Source: Tautonia sociabilis
GTDB lineage: Bacteria; Planctomycetota; Planctomycetia; Isosphaerales; Isosphaeraceae
DNA length: 64,000 bases
Assembly (NCBI RefSeq): GCF_003977685.1
Contig: NZ_RYZH01000006.1
Location: 1-64,000, forward strand
Reading direction: 5' to 3'
In this document: one piece after another, positions 25,440 through 34,656 of the stretch
Layout: every line of letters begins with the position of its first letter
Numbering within the stretch: position 1 is the stretch's first letter
Made by a program: the position numbers and the translations under genes
Notes under the pieces: model-generated
What the model was told of the DNA's origin: nothing
The model's input: only the letters and a program-made list of their open reading frames with translations
Databases searched by the model: none

Positions 25440-27284
25440 TCATCGCGCTTGGGCCGCTCCGCCTTCCGGCCGAGCGGCGATCGCTTCGGTTCCACCCCCG
25501 CGCCGGGCATGGGAGAGCCATCGGGCGTGGAGGTCGTCGAACCCCTCGAAGCCGTAGATCTGGCGAAGGGCGGGCTCGATGCCGAGCCGTTCGGAGGCTC
25601 GGAGGAAGGAGACGAGCCGGTCCGGGGAGTCGAGCTGGATGAGGTATCGGGTGAGCGAGGTGCTCTGGGCGATGAACAGGTCCCAGTATCGGCCGTCGGG
25701 CATGGGGGCGGTCATCAGGGCGCCGGATCGGAAGACGCGTCCCTCGGCCAGTGCGGTATTGAGGGAGGAGAGCCGGTCGGCCTGGGCCTCGATCGGCTCG
25801 GCGAGCACGGCGAGGCCCTCGTCGACCCACCGAGGAAGCTGTCGGGTCGGGAAGAGGTCGGCCATGACGACGTGGGCGACCTCGTGAGGCACGACCGCCT
25901 CGACCAGCCCAAGGCGATCGGCCCGCAGGTTGATCCGGCGGGCCACCACCTTGCCCGCGCTGAGGCCCATGGTCGAGAAGCCGGGAGAGCTTCCCGGCTG
26001 GCCGGTCATCTGGGAGAAGATGGCGGCGTCGGGGTAGACGTACACGTCGCACCTGGGGGACCAGGGGGCAGGCGTCTCGGCCCCGTTCCAGTACCGGAAC
26101 AGTTCGGCCCTCGCCTGTTCGGCCCTCCGGGCGATGCGGTCGGCCAGGGAGGCATCGGCATGGAAGATCCGGAAGTTCTCGGTTTCCATCACCTGCCACG
26201 AGCCTCCCGGGGAGGACTTGGGGACCGACGAGGAGTCGCCGTCTGGATCCGGCTCGGACTGCCCCCGGATGACGAAGGAGCTGGGCCGCGCGCCGACGGC
26301 GGCCGAACGCTCGGTGGCCAGGCGGCGGAGGTATTCGCTGAACCAAAGCTCGGGGGCCAGGGCGCGGACCTCCTTGATCTCGGCGTGGATGGACGCCCAT
26401 TCGGTCGGGCTGGTCGGCTGGGCGTTGATTCGCTTCGCCACGGCCACGAACCGGCAATAGGCCCACACCGGGCGGTGTGACTCCGGCAATTCTCCCTTCC
26501 GGTAGAGGCGGGCGTAGATCGCTCCTGCTTCCTCGTACTTCTGGGCTCGGAAGGCCGCATCGGCCGACCGGAGCTGTTCGGCCGCGGTTGCCGGGGCCGG
26601 CGACGAGGGGGAAGGCGTCGGGGCCTCCGATCCCGGGCTGGCCATCGGGGCGGAATCGGCCGGGGCGGCGTTCCGGGCCGGGGCGACCTCCCGATCGATT
26701 CGAGAGGGGGCCGGCGAGGACCGTGGTGGAGTCCCGGGATCGACGGACAGGAGGGCCGGAGCCTCTGGGCGAGGCCTGGGGTTGGCCGGAGGCGGAATCG
26801 TCTCGGGGGCGGGCGACTCCGGCGACGGTTGACCGGCCGGGGGTACGACGGGGGAGGGAACCGGCTCGGACCGCTCGGGAGATTCGGGGGTGTCCGCCGG
26901 GGAGTCGGTCGGCGTCGCCTCCGGCGACGAGGCCGGATCCGGCGCCGGTCGTCGGGAGCGGTTGATGATGAGCAGGTTCTCGCGATAGGAGCGGGCGCGG
27001 AGCGCGTCGCCAGCGGCCTCGGCCTGGGAGGCGGCCCGTTCGTAGGCGCGGCGGAGGTCGTCGAGCACGGCCGGCCGCTCGGCCGCGGGGGCGGCGATCA
27101 GCGCCGACTCCAGCAGCTTGACGGCGGCCGGCCCGTCTCCTCGGCCGAGTGCCTCCCGGCCGGCCTCCAGGTCATCGCCGGCCGGGGCGGCTCGGCCGAT
27201 CGTCGACATCGCGAGCGGGAGCAGCAGGATGAGCCTCAGCGCCAGGGCCGGCGCGGCCGGGCGCGGGGAGCAGGGCCGGTGCAT
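25440..27284 (-). CDS. Exported TPR protein with a HEVAH gluzincin peptidase domain
   Basis: The 614-residue protein starts with a signal peptide (LALRLILLLPLAMSTIGRAAPA). TPR-like helices come next (about 35-105). A long Pro/Ser/Glu-rich linker follows (about 110-245), then a second TPR unit (about 250-300) and a C-terminal peptidase MA-type domain. The zinc motif is HEVAH (467-471), with the third-ligand region LPRWVDEGLAVLAEP about 20 residues later. This gives an active-looking zinc peptidase acting outside the cytoplasm. The start at 27284 was chosen because the frame upstream to 29603 is merely antisense to rsmD and cca. Confidence 0.8.
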   Translation of the reverse strand: MHRPCSPRPAAPALALRLILLLPLAMSTIGRAAPAGDDLEAGREALGRGDGPAAVKLLESALIAAPAAERPAVLDDLRRAYERAASQAEAAGDALRARSYRENLLIINRSRRPAPDPASSPEATPTDSPADTPESPERSEPVPSPVVPPAGQPSPESPAPETIPPPANPRPRPEAPALLSVDPGTPPRSSPAPSRIDREVAPARNAAPADSAPMASPGSEAPTPSPSSPAPATAAEQLRSADAAFRAQKYEEAGAIYARLYRKGELPESHRPVWAYCRFVAVAKRINAQPTSPTEWASIHAEIKEVRALAPELWFSEYLRRLATERSAAVGARPSSFVIRGQSEPDPDGDSSSVPKSSPGGSWQVMETENFRIFHADASLADRIARRAEQARAELFRYWNGAETPAPWSPRCDVYVYPDAAIFSQMTGQPGSSPGFSTMGLSAGKVVARRINLRADRLGLVEAVVPHEVAHVVMADLFPTRQLPRWVDEGLAVLAEPIEAQADRLSSLNTALAEGRVFRSGALMTAPMPDGRYWDLFIAQSTSLTRYLIQLDSPDRLVSFLRASERLGIEPALRQIYGFEGFDDLHARWLSHARRGGGTEAIAARPEGGAAQAR

Positions 27285-27947
27285 GACGATCCGTGTCCTC
27301 GGTTGGTGGAGCCGGCCCGAATCCGGACGGACCCGACCCGGGATCGGGTCGATCGCCCAGCCGCTCCTGGGGGCGCGTCGATGAGTCGGGAGGTGCGGGG
27401 TCGTGATGCGGTTCGACGGGCCGAGAGGCCGGGAGCCGTCGCGTCGGGCCGACCCAGGCGTCCTGGGGGTCGACCTCGCCGAGAGTCGGTCAAGGGGGCA
27501 TCGCTCGTGTTGCCGGTCATCGACGGCCAGACACGGGGCGTTGCGAATCCTGCGGGCAATCCGAGCGAGGAGTATGGCCAGGATGCCCGGGACGGTCAAC
27601 CCGAACCGCCATGGGAGACGAACCGTCGCCGATGGGGCCCTCTCCTGGCCGCCGAGAAGGGAGACCGTCTTCCGGAAGCCCGACGATCGAGGGCTCGGAG
27701 CGAGTCGCCTCGGTCGGCCGAGCAGACCGTCAGGGGATGCTCGGTTCTTGAAGCCGGCATGGCCTCCGCTCGGGGAGCCGGGTGCTCGAGGAGCACTGAT
27801 CCCCGGCGGCAGGGCGGGGACGAGCCGATCGACCCGGGGAGAGCCCTCGGGCGAGGCTGATCGGTCGGGCCATCCCTGGTATGATGGGACAATGGGGCAT
27901 CGGCCGATCGGGACGCGAGGCGGACGATCCAGGAGGGGCGAGGAACG
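27285..27947. other. Divergent intergenic region, nothing recognised
   Basis: The 660 nt between the peptidase gene and rsmD should carry promoters for both. ORFs in it are Arg/Gly/Pro-rich and lack domains. No RNA gene or strong stem-loop was seen. Confidence 0.5.
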
Positions 27948-28529
27948 ATGCGGATCATCGCCGGCATCCGGCGCGGGCATACGATCCAGGGGCCGAGCGG
28001 TTCGGATCGGACCCGGCCGACGAGCGATATGGTGCGCGAATCGATCTTCAACATCGTCGGGCCGGAGGTCGACGGCCGACCGGTGATCGACCTCTTCGCC
28101 GGCACTGGAGCGCTCGGGCTGGAGGCGCTGAGCCGGGGAGCGACCTCGGCCACCTTCGTCGAGAAGCGGGGGCAGAACGCCGCCCTGATCCGGAAGAACC
28201 TGGCGACCTTGCGGTTCGAGGGGATGGGAGAGGTGGTCGTCGCCAACGCGTATGCCTGGGTCAATCAGCTTGAGCCCGACGCCGACGACGGGCCGGTGAT
28301 CGTCTTCATCGACCCGCCCTACCGGGACTACGAGCAACAGCCGGGCAAGATCCGGACATTGTTCAAGACGCTGGTGGAGCGTCTCCCGGTCGGGTCGATG
28401 ATCGTCGCCGAGGCTGGAGGCCGGCCGGATCCCGAATTGCTGCCGGATCCCGACCGCTGGGATCTGCGCCGCTACGGCGGCACTCACCTGGCGATTCGGG
28501 CCCTCGAACCCCCGGGCGAGGAGGAGTAG
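27948..28529 (+). CDS. rsmD: 16S rRNA guanine-N2 methyltransferase RsmD
   Basis: The 193-residue SAM-dependent enzyme methylates G966 of 16S rRNA. The N-terminus MRIIAGIRRGHTIQGP with RPTSDMVRESIFNIV is diagnostic. The SAM site is VIDLFAGTGALGLEALSRGA, and the catalytic motif is IDPPYRDYE. Length is typical. GGAGGGGCGAGG precedes the ATG. Its TAG is followed directly by the ATG of cca with no gap, indicating a two-gene operon. Confidence 0.95.
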   Translation: MRIIAGIRRGHTIQGPSGSDRTRPTSDMVRESIFNIVGPEVDGRPVIDLFAGTGALGLEALSRGATSATFVEKRGQNAALIRKNLATLRFEGMGEVVVANAYAWVNQLEPDADDGPVIVFIDPPYRDYEQQPGKIRTLFKTLVERLPVGSMIVAEAGGRPDPELLPDPDRWDLRRYGGTHLAIRALEPPGEEE

Positions 28530-29831
28530 ATGGGGGCGCAAGGCCATCGGATCGAGGACCCCGAGCGCAAGCGATCGTTTGCTGTCGAGGTGGTCCGCCG
28601 CCTGAGGGAGGCCGGCCACCGGGCACTCTGGGCCGGCGGCTGCGTTCGGGACCTGCTCATCGGCCTGGAGCCGAGCGACTACGACGTGGCGACCGACGCT
28701 CCCCCCGAGCGCGTCATGCAGGTCTTCCGGCGGACGGTGCCGGTGGGGGTGAGCTTTGGCGTGGTCAAGGTGCTCGGACCAAAGGGGGCGGGGGAAGTCG
28801 AGGTCGCGACCTTCCGGAGCGACGGGGCGTACATCGACGGGAGGCGTCCCGAGTCGGTCGTCTTCAGCAGCCCGGAGGAGGACGCCTCTCGGCGGGACTT
28901 CACAATCAACGGGATGTTCCTCGACCCCATCTCGGAGGAGGTGATCGACTATGTCGGCGGCCGTCGCGACCTGGAGGCGGGGCTCCTGCGGGCCATCGGC
29001 GACCCCTCGGCGCGGTTCGAGGAGGACAAGCTGCGGCTGATCCGGGCGGTCCGCTTCGCCAGCCGGTTCGGCCTCCGGATCGAGCCCGAGACGAGGGCGG
29101 CGCTGGTGGCGATGGCGCCGAAACTGCCGGTGGTGGCCGCCGAGCGGATCGCCCAGGAGCTGCGGCGGATGCTCGTCCACCCGAGCCGGGCCGCGGCGAT
29201 GAGGGAGCTCATGGAGGTCGGCCTTGCGGCGGCCATTCTGCCGGAGCTGCCTCCGCTGGTCGGCGAGCCGAGCGATCGGTCGGGGAGGGATCGCTGGGAG
29301 CACACGCTGGCGGTGCTCGAGGCCCTGCCGCACGATCCGAGGGTGCCGATCTCCCTGGCGGCGCTGCTGCTGGAGGCGTCTCGGTCGGACCCGGACGTGG
29401 TCGAGCGGGTGGCCGATCGGCTGAGACTGGCGAACGTCGAGCGGGATCGGGCCTCCTGGCTGGTCGCCCGGCATCGGGACCTGGACGATCCGGCCGCGCT
29501 CCCGGTTTCTCGGCGGAAGCGGCTGCTGGCGGAGCCAGGCATCGAGGATCTGCTGGTGCTGCTCCGGGCCGAGGCCGAGGCGTCCGGCGTCCCTGCCGAG
29601 CACGTTGAGTACTGCGAGCGCTACCTTCGGGAGCTGCCGGATGGCCCCATTCGGCCGGAGCCGTTGCTCAGCGGCAACGACCTGAAACGGCTCGGCCTTC
29701 CGCCGGGGCCGGCCTACAAGGAATGGCTCGATCGGGCCTACGATGCGCAGCTCGAGGGGACGATCGCCGATCGGGAGCAGGCGATCTCCTGGGTCGAGCG
29801 GCTGGTGGCGTCCGGGGGAGGGGCGGGATGA
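28530..29831 (+). CDS. cca: CCA tRNA nucleotidyltransferase / poly(A) polymerase family
   Basis: The 433-residue class II nucleotidyltransferase has WAGGCVRDLLIGLEPSDYDVAT (GG plus the DxD metal site), the RRDFTINGMFLDP motif, ARFEEDKLRLIRAVRFASRFG (NTP-recognising helix region) and a helical C-terminal half. It adds or repairs the CCA end of tRNA. A poly(A) polymerase or a split CC- or A-adding enzyme cannot be excluded by sequence. It begins immediately after rsmD and ends 6 nt before the stop of convergent fabZ. Confidence 0.85.
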   Translation: MGAQGHRIEDPERKRSFAVEVVRRLREAGHRALWAGGCVRDLLIGLEPSDYDVATDAPPERVMQVFRRTVPVGVSFGVVKVLGPKGAGEVEVATFRSDGAYIDGRRPESVVFSSPEEDASRRDFTINGMFLDPISEEVIDYVGGRRDLEAGLLRAIGDPSARFEEDKLRLIRAVRFASRFGLRIEPETRAALVAMAPKLPVVAAERIAQELRRMLVHPSRAAAMRELMEVGLAAAILPELPPLVGEPSDRSGRDRWEHTLAVLEALPHDPRVPISLAALLLEASRSDPDVVERVADRLRLANVERDRASWLVARHRDLDDPAALPVSRRKRLLAEPGIEDLLVLLRAEAEASGVPAEHVEYCERYLRELPDGPIRPEPLLSGNDLKRLGLPPGPAYKEWLDRAYDAQLEGTIADREQAISWVERLVASGGGAG

Positions 29832-29837
29832 GCGGGT

Positions 29838-30356
29838 TCAGCCGTCGCCGCGCTCGCCGACGGGGGCGCCCTCGGTGGCGATGATCGGTACGCCGATGAT
29901 GCGGCCGTGGTAGACCATCGTGTCGTCGACGAACCCCTGCGTGTCGAAGATGGTCTGGCGGCGGTGCAGGCGCTGGGCCTTGCCGACGATGACGAGGCGG
30001 TCGCCGGGGCGGACCTGGCCTCGGAAGCGGACGTCTTCGAGGCCGCCGAAGCCGAGGAAGCCGTCGGGCACCAGGCGGACGGCCTGGCAGTAGTAGCTGC
30101 AAAGCTGGGCGGCGACCTCGCAGATCAGGACGCCGGGCATCAGGGGGAATCCGGGGATGTGCCCTCGGCACCAGAACTCGTCGTCGGTGATGTCCTTGTA
30201 GCCAACGATCAGGTGCTCATCGGTGTCGATGTGGACGATCGCCGAGAGCTGCTCCATCTCGAAGCGCTGGGGGTTGAAGCGTCGGATCTGCTCCTGGTCG
30301 GCGACGACTCGGTCCAGGTCGATTTCGCTGGGCGGGATGATGGCGACGGGTGGCAT
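29838..30356 (-). CDS. fabZ: 3-hydroxyacyl-ACP dehydratase, FabZ/FabA family
   Basis: The 172-residue hotdog protein carries GHIPGFPLMPGVLICEVAAQL, with catalytic His66 and Glu80 in the FabZ pattern (HxPxxPxxPGV...E). It would dehydrate 3-hydroxyacyl-ACP in fatty-acid elongation. RFRGQVRPGDRLVIVGKA matches the second half of the fold. The N-terminus is about 20 residues longer than E. coli FabZ. The start at 30356 (MPPVAIIPPSE) fits; the upstream frame is unsupported. It stands alone here, away from other fab genes. Confidence 0.85.
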   Translation of the reverse strand: MPPVAIIPPSEIDLDRVVADQEQIRRFNPQRFEMEQLSAIVHIDTDEHLIVGYKDITDDEFWCRGHIPGFPLMPGVLICEVAAQLCSYYCQAVRLVPDGFLGFGGLEDVRFRGQVRPGDRLVIVGKAQRLHRRQTIFDTQGFVDDTMVYHGRIIGVPIIATEGAPVGERGDG

Positions 30357-30546
30357 GATAACGCTCGGTCCCCTCCGGGAGCCGTCTCTCGACCTCGGGG
30401 AAAGGGGGCACCGGCGAGGTCCTCCGGCCCGGTCGGCTGGCTCGGAATCCCTGTTTGAGTCCGCCCCGGGGGCGAACGATCCTCGTATGATGACGACCTC
30501 GCCACTGGCAAACAAGTCATTTCCCGGCGTCGCGTCGGCGTCGCAA

Positions 30547-31854
30547 TCAGTCCTCCACGCCCAGCCGGACGCTCGGCGGCGAGACGACCAGGAGGCGGTC
30601 GATCGCATCCAGCGCCGCGTCGAGGTCGGCCTCGGAGGCGACGTGGGTCATCATCACCAGGGGGACCGGTGCGTCGGGCTGGTCGTCCTCGCCGGGGTCG
30701 TGCTGGATGACGCTGGCGATGCTCACGTTGTGTCGGCCGAGCACCTGGGCGATCGAGCCGAGCACCCCGGGGCGGTCGGCGATCGAGAACCGCAGGTAGG
30801 CCCGGCCGCGCACGTCCTTCGGGGAGCAGAGCCGGGGAGGGGGAGCCGCCTCGGGCCAGAGGGCCAGTGATCGGGCGGTCAGCGCGGCCCGGCCGACGAT
30901 GACGTCGATCAGATCGCCGAGGACGGCGGAGGCCGTCGGCCCGGCGCCGGCTCCCTGGCCAGAGATGAGGGTCGATCCCACCGGATCGCCGACCGTTCGG
31001 ATCGCGTTGTCGGGGCCCGATACCTCCGCCAGCGGCGACCCCTTTCTCACCAGCCGGGGGGCGACGCGCAGCTCGAGGCCGGCGTCGCCGTGGTCCCGGG
31101 CGACGGCTAGGAGCTTGACGGTGTAACCCAGCTCGGCGGCGTACTGGATGTCGGCCGATTGCAAGGTATCGATTCCCTGCTTCGGGATCATGGACGTCGT
31201 CACCGACGCCCCGAAGGCGAGCTGGGCGAGGATGGCGAGCTTGTGGGCGGTGTCGGTGCCGTCGACGTCGAGCGTCGGGTCGGCCTCGGCGTAGCCGAGG
31301 CGCTGGGCCTGGCGGAGCGCCTCGGCGTAAGAGAGGCCCGATCGCGCCATGCTGGAGAGGATGAAGTTGCAGGTGCCGTTGAGGATCGCCGCCATCGCCT
31401 TGAATCGATTGGCCGCCAGGCCAACACCGATCGTGTTGATGATCGGGATCCCGCCACCGACGGCCCCCTCGAAGGCCACGGCCCTCCCCGATCGCCGGGC
31501 GGCGGCGAAGAGCTCGGCCCCGTGCTCGGCCAGCAGCGCCTTGTTGGCCGTCACCACGTCCTTGCCCGCCTCCAGCGCCGCGAGCACCGCGGTTCGGGCC
31601 GGCTCGATTCCCCCCATCAGCTCGACCACGATGTCGACGGCCGGGTCGGCCGCCACGGCGATCGGATCGGTCGACAGGACGTCGATCGGCAGGGCGAGGC
31701 CCCTCGACTTGAGCCGGTCCCGGACGGCGACCTTCTTCAGGACCACCTCTCGGCCAGCCCTCGTGGCGAACGGCCCGTTCCGGTCCTCGACCAGCCGGGC
31801 CACCTCGGCCCCGACGGTCCCCAGGCCGAGCAGGCCGATGGAGACGGGTTGCAT
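30547..31854 (-). CDS. hom: Homoserine dehydrogenase
   Basis: The 435-residue NAD(P)-dependent enzyme reduces aspartate semialdehyde to homoserine for Thr/Met synthesis. It has the Rossmann motif GLLGLGTVGAEV (7-18), VVELMGGIEPA, VVTANKALLAEHG (catalytic-domain entry) and ADPTLDVDGTDTAHKLAILAQ. A C-terminal ACT domain (about 350-425, IADRPGVLGSIAQVLGRHNV) suggests feedback control by an amino acid, probably threonine. The length is normal for the monofunctional, ACT-containing form. Confidence 0.95.
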   Translation of the reverse strand: MQPVSIGLLGLGTVGAEVARLVEDRNGPFATRAGREVVLKKVAVRDRLKSRGLALPIDVLSTDPIAVAADPAVDIVVELMGGIEPARTAVLAALEAGKDVVTANKALLAEHGAELFAAARRSGRAVAFEGAVGGGIPIINTIGVGLAANRFKAMAAILNGTCNFILSSMARSGLSYAEALRQAQRLGYAEADPTLDVDGTDTAHKLAILAQLAFGASVTTSMIPKQGIDTLQSADIQYAAELGYTVKLLAVARDHGDAGLELRVAPRLVRKGSPLAEVSGPDNAIRTVGDPVGSTLISGQGAGAGPTASAVLGDLIDVIVGRAALTARSLALWPEAAPPPRLCSPKDVRGRAYLRFSIADRPGVLGSIAQVLGRHNVSIASVIQHDPGEDDQPDAPVPLVMMTHVASEADLDAALDAIDRLLVVSPPSVRLGVED

Positions 31855-32360
31855 CGATCCTCCGTGTTCGAGCGGGCGCTCCGACCGCGATCGGGGCGGT
31901 CAGAGGGTAAGCGAACCAGGATATCATTCCCCGAGGCAGCCCGATCGGATCGGGAACGCGGTGAGGCACCAGGGCGGCAAGCCGGACCACCTTCCCAACC
32001 CTCCCTCGAGGAGCCTCGCCCCTCGCGAGACGGCCGTTCGGGCCATTGCCGCCGACGGACCTCGACCGTCCAGGAGCCCCGGCCGACTCCAGGTCCGGGA
32101 AGGCCGGGGAGGGAGAACGATCGAGGAGACCGCCCCGGGAGAGGAGATCGCCTCGCGATCCTTCGGAAGGACCCGGATCGCCAGGATCAGGATGAGGCCG
32201 ACCTCCCCATCAGCGATCGGCCTCGGGGGCGGTCGGCGACCTGTCGCAATCGAACCGAGCGGGGCGACCCGGGATCATGGGAGGGCCGGAGGCCCTCCGT
32301 CCGTCCGATTCGGGAGGGGAGCCCCCCGGGGAGCCTTCGGGATCGGGCAGTCGTTTTCGC
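31855..32360. other. Intergenic region, nothing recognised
   Basis: About 500 nt lie between hom and the DUF1080 gene, both on the minus strand, so it contains the hom promoter and the 3' region of the DUF1080 gene. Only low-complexity frames were seen. Confidence 0.5.
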
Positions 32361-33113
32361 TCAGTCCAGCGGCTTGATCCGGATCTTCCGGAACTGGACC
32401 AAACTCGGCGGCCCGGTGTACTTGCCGTCCCGGAAACCGCCGTGGTGCTGGAGTTGGAGGTTGCCCCGCTCCGGGATTCCGGGGAGCTGGGCGTCCTCGA
32501 GGACGGTCACGCCGTTGAGCACGACGGTCAGCCGGTCCCCCTTCATGGTGATCTGGAACGCATTCCATTCGCCCACCGGCTTGTCGGCCTGGGTCTTCGG
32601 TGTCACGCCGGCTCGGACCTCGGGAGGCAGGGAGCCGTCCATCCGGTAGCCGTACACCTCTCCCGAGCCGATCGGCCAGCACCAGATGTTCACCTGGCTC
32701 TTGCTCGAGCCGCGGAGGTACACGCCAGAGTCCGAATCGGGCAGGGCCAGCTTCAGCGGCTTGCCGTCGACGCCCCGGGCGTGGGTGCCGTCGGGGAGCA
32801 CATACGGGATGTTCGGGTTGATGTACGGCGTCTCCTTGATCCGCCACTCGAATTCCAGGACGAAGTCGCCAAACTCCTCCCTGGTCACGAGGTTCTTGTC
32901 GCCGGGAGCCTCGCTTCGGGCGTCGTAATCGATCACCGGGGAGCCGTCGACGGTGAGCACCTTCCAGTGGCCGTTGTCCCCCTCGGGGACGATCCAGTGG
33001 TCGAGCGAGCCGTCCTTGAAGAGCCAGGTCCAGCCCTCGTCGTCGGCCATCGCCGGTGAGCAGGTGATCGCCAGCGCCGCCAGAACGGCGGTCAACCAGG
33101 TGCGGAGCGTCAT
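32361..33113 (-). CDS. Exported DUF1080 (3-keto-disaccharide hydrolase) domain protein
   Basis: The 250-residue protein has a signal peptide (TWLTAVLAALAITCSPAMADD) and one concanavalin-like DUF1080 domain: WTWLFKDGSLDHW, DFVLEFEWRIKE, SGVYLRGSSKSQVNIWC, GEWNAFQITMKGDRLTVVLNG and IPERGNLQLQHHGG. The domain is strongly expanded in planctomycetes, where it acts on sugars outside the cytoplasm, including glycosidic cleavage of 3-keto-disaccharides. Specificity here is unknown. Confidence 0.9.
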   Translation of the reverse strand: MTLRTWLTAVLAALAITCSPAMADDEGWTWLFKDGSLDHWIVPEGDNGHWKVLTVDGSPVIDYDARSEAPGDKNLVTREEFGDFVLEFEWRIKETPYINPNIPYVLPDGTHARGVDGKPLKLALPDSDSGVYLRGSSKSQVNIWCWPIGSGEVYGYRMDGSLPPEVRAGVTPKTQADKPVGEWNAFQITMKGDRLTVVLNGVTVLEDAQLPGIPERGNLQLQHHGGFRDGKYTGPPSLVQFRKIRIKPLD

Positions 33114-33386
33114 CGGTTCGATCCTCGGGAAGATGTCCGGGTGGGGCCGACGACCGCGTCAGGGCCCCCGAGAAGGGCCACGCTATCGGGAGCGAGCCGT
33201 CAGGTCAATCGGTCGCCGATCAGCGCGGGAATCCCTGGCGGTCGCACCGGTTGTGACGGTCGAGCGGGCCCAGGGTTGTACGGAAGTCCATCGACAGGAT
33301 GGGGGGATTCGCGTAGACTGTGGGAAATCGCGAAGCGAGCGAGCCCGCGTCACCGCGCATCGATTGCACGTCGGAGGGAGACGCCG

Positions 33387-33812
33387 ATGGGACCGGCCGA
33401 GATCGTCGCGAGCCTCAAGGAACTCTGCGAGGAGGAAGGGCCCAGGATCCGCACCGAGTCGATCGTTGACTGGATCGACCGGCACGGCGGCTTCGAGTCG
33501 GAGGCCGAGCTGATTGCCTTCGCGAAGAAGATGAAGGCCCGGCAGTACGCCCGGCAGCTCACCTACGAGGACGAGGAGACCGGCCTTAAGATCAAGCGGC
33601 TCTGGAGCTTCCGCGATCCAATCACACGGGAGCGCTATTACAACGACATCCTGCAACTGCCCGAGGATCGCCGCCGCCGCTTCGTGCATCAGTACGCGCA
33701 CTTCCTCGACCAACTCCGCTCCGTCCGCCGCGCCATGGCCGACTACTTCGCCGGACAGGAGTTCTTCCCCTTCTACGTCGCTGCCGAGGCGGATTCGGAG
33801 TTCGACTCCTGA
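33387..33812 (+). CDS. Conserved-looking hypothetical protein, 141 aa
   Basis: A GGAGGGAG box precedes the ATG at 33387. The protein is mostly helical and charged (ELIAFAKKMKARQYARQLTY, DPITRERYYNDILQLPEDRR, FVHQYAHFLDQLRSVRRAM). It has no signal peptide and no membrane segment. I do not recognise a family; the composition and clear RBS make it a real gene. It stands alone between two minus-strand genes. Confidence 0.7.
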   Translation: MGPAEIVASLKELCEEEGPRIRTESIVDWIDRHGGFESEAELIAFAKKMKARQYARQLTYEDEETGLKIKRLWSFRDPITRERYYNDILQLPEDRRRRFVHQYAHFLDQLRSVRRAMADYFAGQEFFPFYVAAEADSEFDS

Positions 33813-33903
33813 TCGGCCGGATCAGGCCGTCGAGCGCGAGAACTCGCCCCGGTTCGGCTCGAGGCCGGCACCGGGGCGAACTCCGTACCGACGGAGGGTG
33901 AGA

Positions 33904-34392
33904 TCAGTCGGGCCGAGGCCGGGGAGTCTCCTTCGAGGCGACGGTGCTGGTCCTCAGGTAGAAGGTCTTCGACAGCTCGGGAACCGTGTCGGCGTCGGGC
34001 TGGGGGAGCAGCCGGACGCTTCGCTTGAAGGTTTGCTCGACGCCGTCCGGGCCGGTCAGCACGATGGCGAGGGCGCAATCGCGGTCGGCGGTGAGGCTCG
34101 TGGCGTCGATGGAGATCTCCTCGAGCCGGACGGGACCGTCGTCGCCGTGTTCGACCTCTCGGACAACCGGCTCGAAGCGGCTCCCGGCGTGGGCCGGCTT
34201 GATCCGGACTTTCCACCCGGCGCCGACCCCCGAGATCTGAAGGTCGAGCTTCACCGTGTTGGCCACCCCGTCGACCTTGGGGGTCGGCTTCGGCTCAGGG
34301 GAGGGGCCGGGTTCATCGGCCGAGACGGCCGGGACGCTGGCGAGCAGGGCGATGAGGAGGGAGAACATCCGAGGGCGGGCGACGATCGGCAT
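33904..34392 (-). CDS. Small secreted protein, beta-rich, unknown
   Basis: The 162 residues start MPIVARPRMFSLLIALLASV with a clear signal peptide ending PAVSA before DEPG. A Pro-rich stretch (PGPSPEPKPTPK) leads into a beta-sandwich-like region (VANTVKLDLQISGVGAGWKV, SLTADRDCALAIVLTGPDG). AAAGGAG lies 9 nt before the ATG. It probably acts in the periplasm; no family is recognised. Confidence 0.65.
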   Translation of the reverse strand: MPIVARPRMFSLLIALLASVPAVSADEPGPSPEPKPTPKVDGVANTVKLDLQISGVGAGWKVRIKPAHAGSRFEPVVREVEHGDDGPVRLEEISIDATSLTADRDCALAIVLTGPDGVEQTFKRSVRLLPQPDADTVPELSKTFYLRTSTVASKETPRPRPD

Positions 34393-34656
34393 CGGGACCA
34401 GCTCCTTTGCCTTCCTTGGTCCGGGAGTCGGCGCCGCGGGGTCTGGCCGCTGGAGGCGGCCCGGAAGGCGCCGATCGGGTTGGATCTCCATCCTGGAGCG
34501 CCGCGCGTCGGTCGGGCAGGGGGGCGATGCGGAGGGTCGGCTCCGGGGATCGGGGCCGGCGCGGATCGTCGACGGGTGAGATGGCACTTTATCCCGATCG
34601 CCGGGGAGAGGCAAGGCCGACCAGTCGCATCGCGAGGGGCCCGAGCCGGGCTGGGA

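Noticed and set aside
27285-29603. 5' extension of the peptidase frame to 1,387 codons
   Set aside because: The extra 773 codons are antisense to rsmD and cca and lack protein character; the signal peptide begins at 27284.
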